8,896 nt of DNA from CAYQQJ01 sp964419935 (GTDB lineage: Bacteria > Pseudomonadota > Gammaproteobacteria > Pseudomonadales > Cellvibrionaceae): assembly GCA_964419935.1 (NCBI GenBank), contig CAYQQJ010000059.1:1-8896 (forward strand), written 5' to 3'. Below the pieces are notes generated by a model, which did not search any database, was not told where the DNA came from, and saw nothing but the letters and a program-made list of their open reading frames with translations. The translations under genes were made by a program, and so were the position numbers. This document shows, one piece after another, positions 6,430 to 8,896 of this stretch (position 1 is its first letter; every line of letters starts with the position of its first letter).

Positions 6430-6608
6430 TAGAGAAAAGTTTAAAGGGTAAAGAGAAAAGTGGGATGTGATGTGCCCCCGATAAAGTAGACATGAATTTC
6501 ACGAATGGCGTAACCCGGCATTTGTTGATCTGGGATTCCGGTTTGATGCGAGGCCTAGTTCTGATGGATCGGTTTTACTTTTCCCTTTTTACTTTCAACT
6601 TTTCCCTA
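6430..6608. repeat. 179-bp element with 32-bp imperfect inverted repeats between fliD and fliS
   Basis: The left arm 6430-6461 and the reverse complement of the right arm 6577-6608 match at about 26 of 32 positions. Both are built from AGRGAAAAG-type units like the GGGAAAA heptads elsewhere in the window. The 115-bp interior has no coding frame. The element ends 10 bp before the fliS sigma-28 promoter, so it splits what would be a tight fliD-fliS pair. It may be a remnant of a small mobile element, or a degenerate heptad array in opposing orientation. Confidence 0.6.
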
Positions 6609-6618
6609 ATCCGTCCCC

Positions 6619-6645
6619 TAAAGTTCCCCACCAACACGCCGATAG
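6619..6645 (+). promoter_or_regulatory. Sigma-28 (FliA) promoter of fliS
   Basis: TAAAGTTC at 6619-6626, an 11-base spacer, then GCCGATAG at 6638-6645. This is a near-perfect match to TAAAGTTT-N11-GCCGATAA. Transcription would start near 6652, about 40 bases before the GTG of fliS. Confidence 0.88.
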
Positions 6646-6691
6646 AATAACCACAGGCAATCATCTTCCATCGGTAAAAAACGAGGCGCAT

Positions 6692-7069
6692 GTGAATAGT
6701 CAAGTAGCTCTCAAGTCTTACACCAACGTACACAATCGCGGTAGCGTTGAAGAGGCATCACCTCACAAGCTGGTGGACATGTTATTCGAAGGTGCGTTGC
6801 AGCGAATCGCACAGGCCAAGGGCGCCATGCAGTTCGGTAATATTGAAGTGAGAGGAGAGAAGATCAACAGCGCCGTGAGCATCGTTGGTGGTTTGCGGGA
6901 AAGTCTCAACACCGACGAAGGCGGTGAAATTGCCGGTAATCTGGACGCGCTGTACGTTTATATTCAGAACATCCTGTACAGCGCTCACGCAAAGAACGAT
7001 GCGGCTAAACTGGACGAAGCCACCAGCTTACTGCTGGAGCTGCGTTCCGCCTGGACGCAGATTGGGTAG
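6692..7069 (+). CDS. fliS: Flagellin export chaperone FliS
   Basis: The 125-residue protein has the typical FliS length and all the family marks. These are an N-terminal SYTNVHN segment (Tyr10) of the kind that caps the flagellin-binding groove, then EEASPHKLVDMLFEGAL (about 20-36), and GGLRESLNTDEGGEIAGNLD followed by ALY (about 66-88). FliS binds the C-terminal D0 region of flagellin in the cytoplasm, keeps it from polymerising and takes it to the export gate. The start is the GTG at 6692, preceded by GAGG at 6683-6686. The ATG two bases earlier (6690) is in another frame and is followed at once by TGA. It has its own sigma-28 promoter. Confidence 0.95.
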   Translation: MNSQVALKSYTNVHNRGSVEEASPHKLVDMLFEGALQRIAQAKGAMQFGNIEVRGEKINSAVSIVGGLRESLNTDEGGEIAGNLDALYVYIQNILYSAHAKNDAAKLDEATSLLLELRSAWTQIG

Positions 7070-7077
7070 GGGTGTTA

Positions 7078-7091
7078 GCGGCAAGCCGCAA
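7078..7091 (+). repeat. Two heptads GCGGCAA-GCCGCAA after fliS
   Basis: Two consecutive 7-bp units of the GCnnCAA family begin 8 bp after the fliS stop. They match the minus-strand phase of the CTTGCAG array before fliC and the degenerate units at 8696-8716. Confidence 0.5.
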
Positions 7092-7099
7092 GCTCAGAA

Positions 7100-7118
7100 T
7101 CCGGCCGTTTTTGCCGGA
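7100..7118 (+). terminator. Hairpin downstream of fliS
   Basis: TCCGGC at 7100-7105 pairs with GCCGGA at 7113-7118 around a CGTTTTT loop. The T-run is in the loop and not after the stem, so it is at best a weak terminator. It lies 30 bp past the fliS stop. Confidence 0.35.
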
Positions 7119-7156
7119 GACCGAGATGTTGTCGGCTTTGGTCCATTACCCAAGAT

Positions 7157-7194
7157 AACGTCGGAAGGCGCCTGCGGCTTTTTCGACCTACGGT
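7157..7194 (+). repeat. Solo copy of the GTCGGAAGGCGC-GCTTTTTCGACCTACGGT repeat
   Basis: This is a single plus-oriented copy of the arm of the 1519-1695 element. It differs mainly in the short centre (CTGCGG against TTGACG). It lies between the convergent ends of fliS and the DUF4168 gene. The T-run with the GC-rich stretch before it may help stop transcription on one or both strands. Confidence 0.7.
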
Positions 7195-7233
7195 TCATGC
7201 TTTACTATTCACTCGTCACCGCTTTTAAACCCC

Positions 7234-7578
7234 TCACCTCAACGCTGCCTGAACCCGCGCTCGCAGTTCCGGATCCCTGACTACCTGCTGTGCTATTTCC
7301 TGGTACTTCTCCAGAGTGATGCCGTTGCGGCTGACCGCATCCTTCATTTTTTCCTGCGCTTCGCGCTGCAGGTCGGCGGCTTTGTTTGCATCTTTGGCGT
7401 CCTGCACCCGGGTGGTATATTCGTTGTTTATCTCCTGTGCGTCTGCATAGGCTTGGGCAAATTTCTCCAGTGTGGATTCATCGATTGAATTGTCCTGTGC
7501 CAGCACCCCAGGGCAGCCAATGATCAGCGCGCTGGCGGTGACGGTTGCAGCCAAAAACTTGATGATTTTGCTTCGCAT
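7234..7578 (-). CDS. Exported DUF4168 domain protein
   Basis: The minus-strand gene encodes 114 residues. The N-terminus (MRSKIIKFLAATVTASALII) is a signal peptide. It can be read as a type I site (VLA-QD, cleavage after residue 27) or as a lipobox (IIGC, Cys22). The mature part, from about residue 33 (LEKFAQAYADAQEINNEYTT), is a charged alpha-helical DUF4168 domain ending YQEIAQQVVRDPELRARVQ. The function of DUF4168 is unknown, and the product is expected in the periplasm or anchored to a membrane. ATG at 7578 is chosen because GGAG lies 8 bases before it. A GTG nine bases further up would leave no room for a binding site. It is the only minus-strand gene in the flagellar block, lying between two fliS genes, with a sigma-54-like site upstream. 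Confidence 0.85.
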   Translation of the reverse strand: MRSKIIKFLAATVTASALIIGCPGVLAQDNSIDESTLEKFAQAYADAQEINNEYTTRVQDAKDANKAADLQREAQEKMKDAVSRNGITLEKYQEIAQQVVRDPELRARVQAALR

Positions 7579-7617
7579 AGTTGTCACTCCCTATTGAGAT
7601 TCAAATGCCAAACCTTG

Positions 7618-7633
7618 TGCATGAGCTGTGCCA
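7618..7633 (-). promoter_or_regulatory. Sigma-54-like promoter of the DUF4168 gene
   Basis: On the minus strand, TGGCACA-N4-ATGCA puts GG (-24) and GC (-12) at the exact RpoN spacing, with two mismatches to TGGCACG-N4-TTGCA. Transcription would start near 7608, about 30 bases before the ATG. A site this short can arise by chance. Confidence 0.45.
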
Positions 7634-7759
7634 GCAACAGGGCTGAAAATAGATGCCGTCTAAACCTCTGATAAACAAAGCAAATTCCGTATGAGCTAAT
7701 ACGTTAGTGCGATTAGTTATCATCTGTTTTGTACATTCGGACAGGCAATGGTCGAGAGT

Positions 7760-7775
7760 GGGGCACTCAATTGCA
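7760..7775 (+). promoter_or_regulatory. Alternative sigma-54-like site, upstream of the second fliS
   Basis: GGGG at 7760-7763 and TTGCA at 7771-7775 keep the GG/GC spacing of an RpoN promoter, but the CAC after the -24 GG is shifted by one base. It is weaker in the -24 half, perfect in the -12 half, and lies 37 bp upstream of the better candidate. Confidence 0.25.
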
Positions 7776-7796
7776 TTTATTCCTATCTTCCGATGT

Positions 7797-7812
7797 TGGC
7801 ACCGTCCGTGCA
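7797..7812 (+). promoter_or_regulatory. Sigma-54-like promoter of the second fliS
   Basis: TGGCACC-N4-GTGCA has GG at 7798-7799 and GC at 7810-7811, the exact -24/-12 spacing of RpoN promoters, with two mismatches to the consensus. Transcription would start near 7823, giving a leader of about 64 bases that contains the hairpin at 7834-7855. RpoN control is common for flagellar genes in Pseudomonas-type hierarchies. Confidence 0.5.
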
Positions 7813-7833
7813 TTACCCCTTGGGAAATGAGAA

Positions 7834-7855
7834 AAGCGGCAGCTTTCCGCCGCTT
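7834..7855 (+). other. Stem-loop in the leader of the second fliS
   Basis: AAGCGGC at 7834-7840 pairs with GCCGCTT at 7849-7855 around AGCTTTCC. Only ATTG follows the stem, so it is a poor terminator in the plus direction. It ends 20 bp before the ribosome binding site and may influence leader RNA stability. Confidence 0.45.
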
Positions 7856-7886
7856 ATTGAGCGTTTACTGAATAAGGAGGGGTGTC

Positions 7887-8273
7887 ATGTCCCTGGCACA
7901 AACAAAAGCAGCCACAATAATGCAAGAGAGCGCAGAGGGTTTGACGTCTCATCAGGTGATATCACTGCTGATGGACGGCGCGCTTGAGCGTGTGACCCAG
8001 GCTCAGGATTGTCTGCAAAGTGGTAACACGGACGATGCGGACGTTCTGGTCGCGAAGCTGGTAGGCATTATCAACGGCTTGCGTAGCAGCCTCAACCTGG
8101 ACGCTGGCGGTGAAATCGCCGTGAATCTGGATGCACTGTACGATTACATGGTGAGCCGTATAGACGATACCAAGGGGCAGGACCCTCAGGTTCTGGCGGA
8201 GATTCATCAACTGATTGATAGCCTGAAATCCGGTTGGGATGGCATCGACAGCGAGTTGTCAGAAGCATCGTGA
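7887..8273 (+). CDS. Divergent FliS paralogue
   Basis: The 128-residue protein aligns by eye with the FliS encoded at 6692-7069. SHQVISLLMDGALERV (21-36) corresponds to SPHKLVDMLFEGALQRI, and NGLRSSLNLDAGGEIAVNLD then ALY (63-85) corresponds to the same block in FliS. The N-terminus (MSLAQTKAATIMQES) lacks the Tyr-containing cap segment, and Ser-Pro is replaced by Ser-His. Flagellin-groove binding may therefore differ. P. aeruginosa and relatives carry a second FliS-like gene (fleP) at this spot, so this is probably its counterpart, though I do not assign the symbol. A very good ribosome binding site (AAGGAGGGG, 7874-7882) precedes the ATG. Unlike the first fliS, the upstream region suggests sigma-54 and not sigma-28 control. 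Confidence 0.88.
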   Translation: MSLAQTKAATIMQESAEGLTSHQVISLLMDGALERVTQAQDCLQSGNTDDADVLVAKLVGIINGLRSSLNLDAGGEIAVNLDALYDYMVSRIDDTKGQDPQVLAEIHQLIDSLKSGWDGIDSELSEAS

Positions 8274-8306
8274 CAGGTGGTTGGAAAACTACTCGCGTTG
8301 CTTCAG

Positions 8307-8322
8307 CCGCCAATAATGGCGG
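8307..8322 (+). terminator. Hairpin downstream of the second fliS
   Basis: CCGCCA at 8307-8312 pairs perfectly with TGGCGG at 8317-8322 around ATAA, 33 bp after the stop codon. The downstream bases have no U-tract, so termination would be weak. The next gene has its own promoter, which fits a boundary here. Confidence 0.4.
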
Positions 8323-8338
8323 TGTCATCAAGTTGCTC

Positions 8339-8365
8339 TAAAGCTCCTGTTCACAATGCCGTTAC
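8339..8365 (+). promoter_or_regulatory. Sigma-28 (FliA) promoter of the fliT-like gene
   Basis: TAAAGCTC at 8339-8346, an 11-base spacer, then GCCGTTAC at 8358-8365. The key TAAAG and GCCG cores and the spacing match the FliA consensus, and the outer positions are less perfect. The predicted leader is about 87 bases. Confidence 0.7.
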
Positions 8366-8458
8366 AGTACGTAACCCGCTCAGCTGTTGAGCTATGTGCT
8401 GTTTCTGACGCTTGCTTGGTAAAGCCGCGTTGGCAGAGAACCTTTAGGAGCTATTGCG

Positions 8459-8728
8459 ATGCCCGTTGTTGCCGTTTCTCATGTAGCCCTCGTTCGCGCG
8501 CGGCGCGAGCTGGAAAAAGCCTACCAGGCCAATGACTGGGAAAAGGTCAGAGCCTGCGATAAGCAGCTGGGGCAGCAGTTAAACCTGGCCTTCGCCGACG
8601 AACACCGGGACGCGTCGTTCCTTATCAAAGAGCTCGAGGGTGTGCTCGGCCTGTATGCCCGTATGGTCACCGCGTTGCCAGTTGAAGCGATTAGAGCTTC
8701 AAGCGACAAGCCACGAGTAGGAAGATAG
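8459..8728 (+). CDS. Small FliT-like flagellar protein
   Basis: The 89-residue protein is alpha-helical and charged. It has a first helix LVRARRELEKAYQANDWEKVRACDKQLGQQLNLAF-like (about 11-45) and a second around SFLIKELEGVLGLYARMVTAL (about 53-73). No membrane segment or signal peptide. Size, helix pattern and place after fliD/fliS genes suggest a FliT-type chaperone, which in enterobacteria binds FliD, but sequence similarity is too weak to be sure. AGGAG at 8446-8450 precedes the ATG by 8 bases. The last 11 or so codons (ASSDKPRVGR) are written by degenerate 7-bp repeats, so the natural C-terminus may have been replaced. A sigma-28 promoter lies upstream. Confidence 0.7.
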   Translation: MPVVAVSHVALVRARRELEKAYQANDWEKVRACDKQLGQQLNLAFADEHRDASFLIKELEGVLGLYARMVTALPVEAIRASSDKPRVGR

Positions 8729-8741
8729 GGAAAAGGGAAAA
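8696..8741 (+). repeat. Composite heptad repeat overlapping the end of the fliT-like gene
   Basis: Three degenerate heptads (GCTTCAA, GCGACAA, GCCACGA; 8696-8716), an 11-base linker containing TAGGA, then two perfect GGGAAAA units (8728-8741). The same order, with the same 11-base linker length and TAGGA inside it, is found on the minus strand at 1899-1826 before fliC. The stop codon TAG (8726-8728) shares its last base with the first GGGAAAA unit. Confidence 0.65.
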
Positions 8742-8822
8742 GCCAGTAGGACTGGCGCGGCGCATCCGGTAAATCTCAAGTCCCGCCCTTCGTTCCATTC
8801 AGTAATCGTCGTCATCCGAGAC

Positions 8823-8851
8823 AATGTCGGAAGGCGCCTGTGGCTTTTTCG
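8823..8851 (+). repeat. Solo partial copy of the GTCGGAAGGCGC-GCTTTTTCG repeat
   Basis: A plus-oriented copy of the arm of the 1519-1695 element that diverges after GCTTTTTCG (GTATATGG in place of ACCTACGG). The surrounding 8742-8896 shows no gene on either strand that I can support. Confidence 0.65.
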
Positions 8852-8896
8852 TATATGGTCTCCTCCCCATTTGCAAGGCACTGGTTTTGATGAAGT

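Noticed and set aside
6482..6508. TAAAGTAG-N11-ACGAATGG as a further sigma-28 promoter
   Set aside because: The -35-like half is acceptable, but the -10 half lacks the GCCG core, and a far better promoter lies downstream at 6619.
6885..7280. 131-residue plus-strand frame overlapping fliS
   Set aside because: It reads out of frame through fliS and then over the dispersed repeat and the end of the convergent DUF4168 gene. It shows no coding character of its own.
8699..8881. 60-residue minus-strand frame at the right end
   Set aside because: It spans heptad repeats and the solo dispersed repeat, and has no supporting features.

Overview
The window looks like chromosomal DNA of a polarly flagellated, probably marine, gammaproteobacterium. 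The gene order fliC, flaG, fliD, fliS, second fliS, fliT-like resembles the flagellin/cap/chaperone block of Pseudomonas and its marine relatives. It carries well-formed sigma-28 promoters, sigma-54-like sites and several intergenic repeat families. The genus cannot be fixed from the sequence alone.

Left part (1-1377) is accessory DNA. It opens with the tail of an IS21-family element (end of the IstB ATPase and the repeated right terminus), which appears to have jumped into an older IS5-type insertion sequence. Only the C-terminus of that transposase and its right end survive. Beyond it lie a glycine-rich hydrophobic protein that looks decapitated by the IS, and a two-helix membrane protein. 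Together they resemble the remains of a membrane-acting effector and its immunity partner (inference).

The segment 1378-2048 holds no gene. It is packed with repeats: a 177-bp inverted-repeat element, a REP-like palindrome pair, and two 7-bp tandem arrays. It ends in a strong sigma-28 promoter for the flagellin gene.

The flagellar block (2049-8728, all on + except one gene) encodes flagellin FliC, FlaG, filament cap FliD, export chaperone FliS, a divergent FliS paralogue and a small FliT-like protein. FliA-type promoters (TAAAG, 11-bp spacer, GCCG) precede fliC, fliS and the fliT-like gene. A sigma-54-like site precedes the second fliS. FliC and FliD are the exported filament and cap subunits, FliS-type proteins would escort flagellin, and a FliT-type protein would escort FliD. 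A minus-strand gene for an exported DUF4168 protein sits between the two fliS genes, with its own sigma-54-like site.

The intergenic regions of the block carry the same dispersed repeats as the fliC upstream region, and a second inverted-repeat element (179 bp) separates fliD from fliS. No tRNA, rRNA or CRISPR array was seen.
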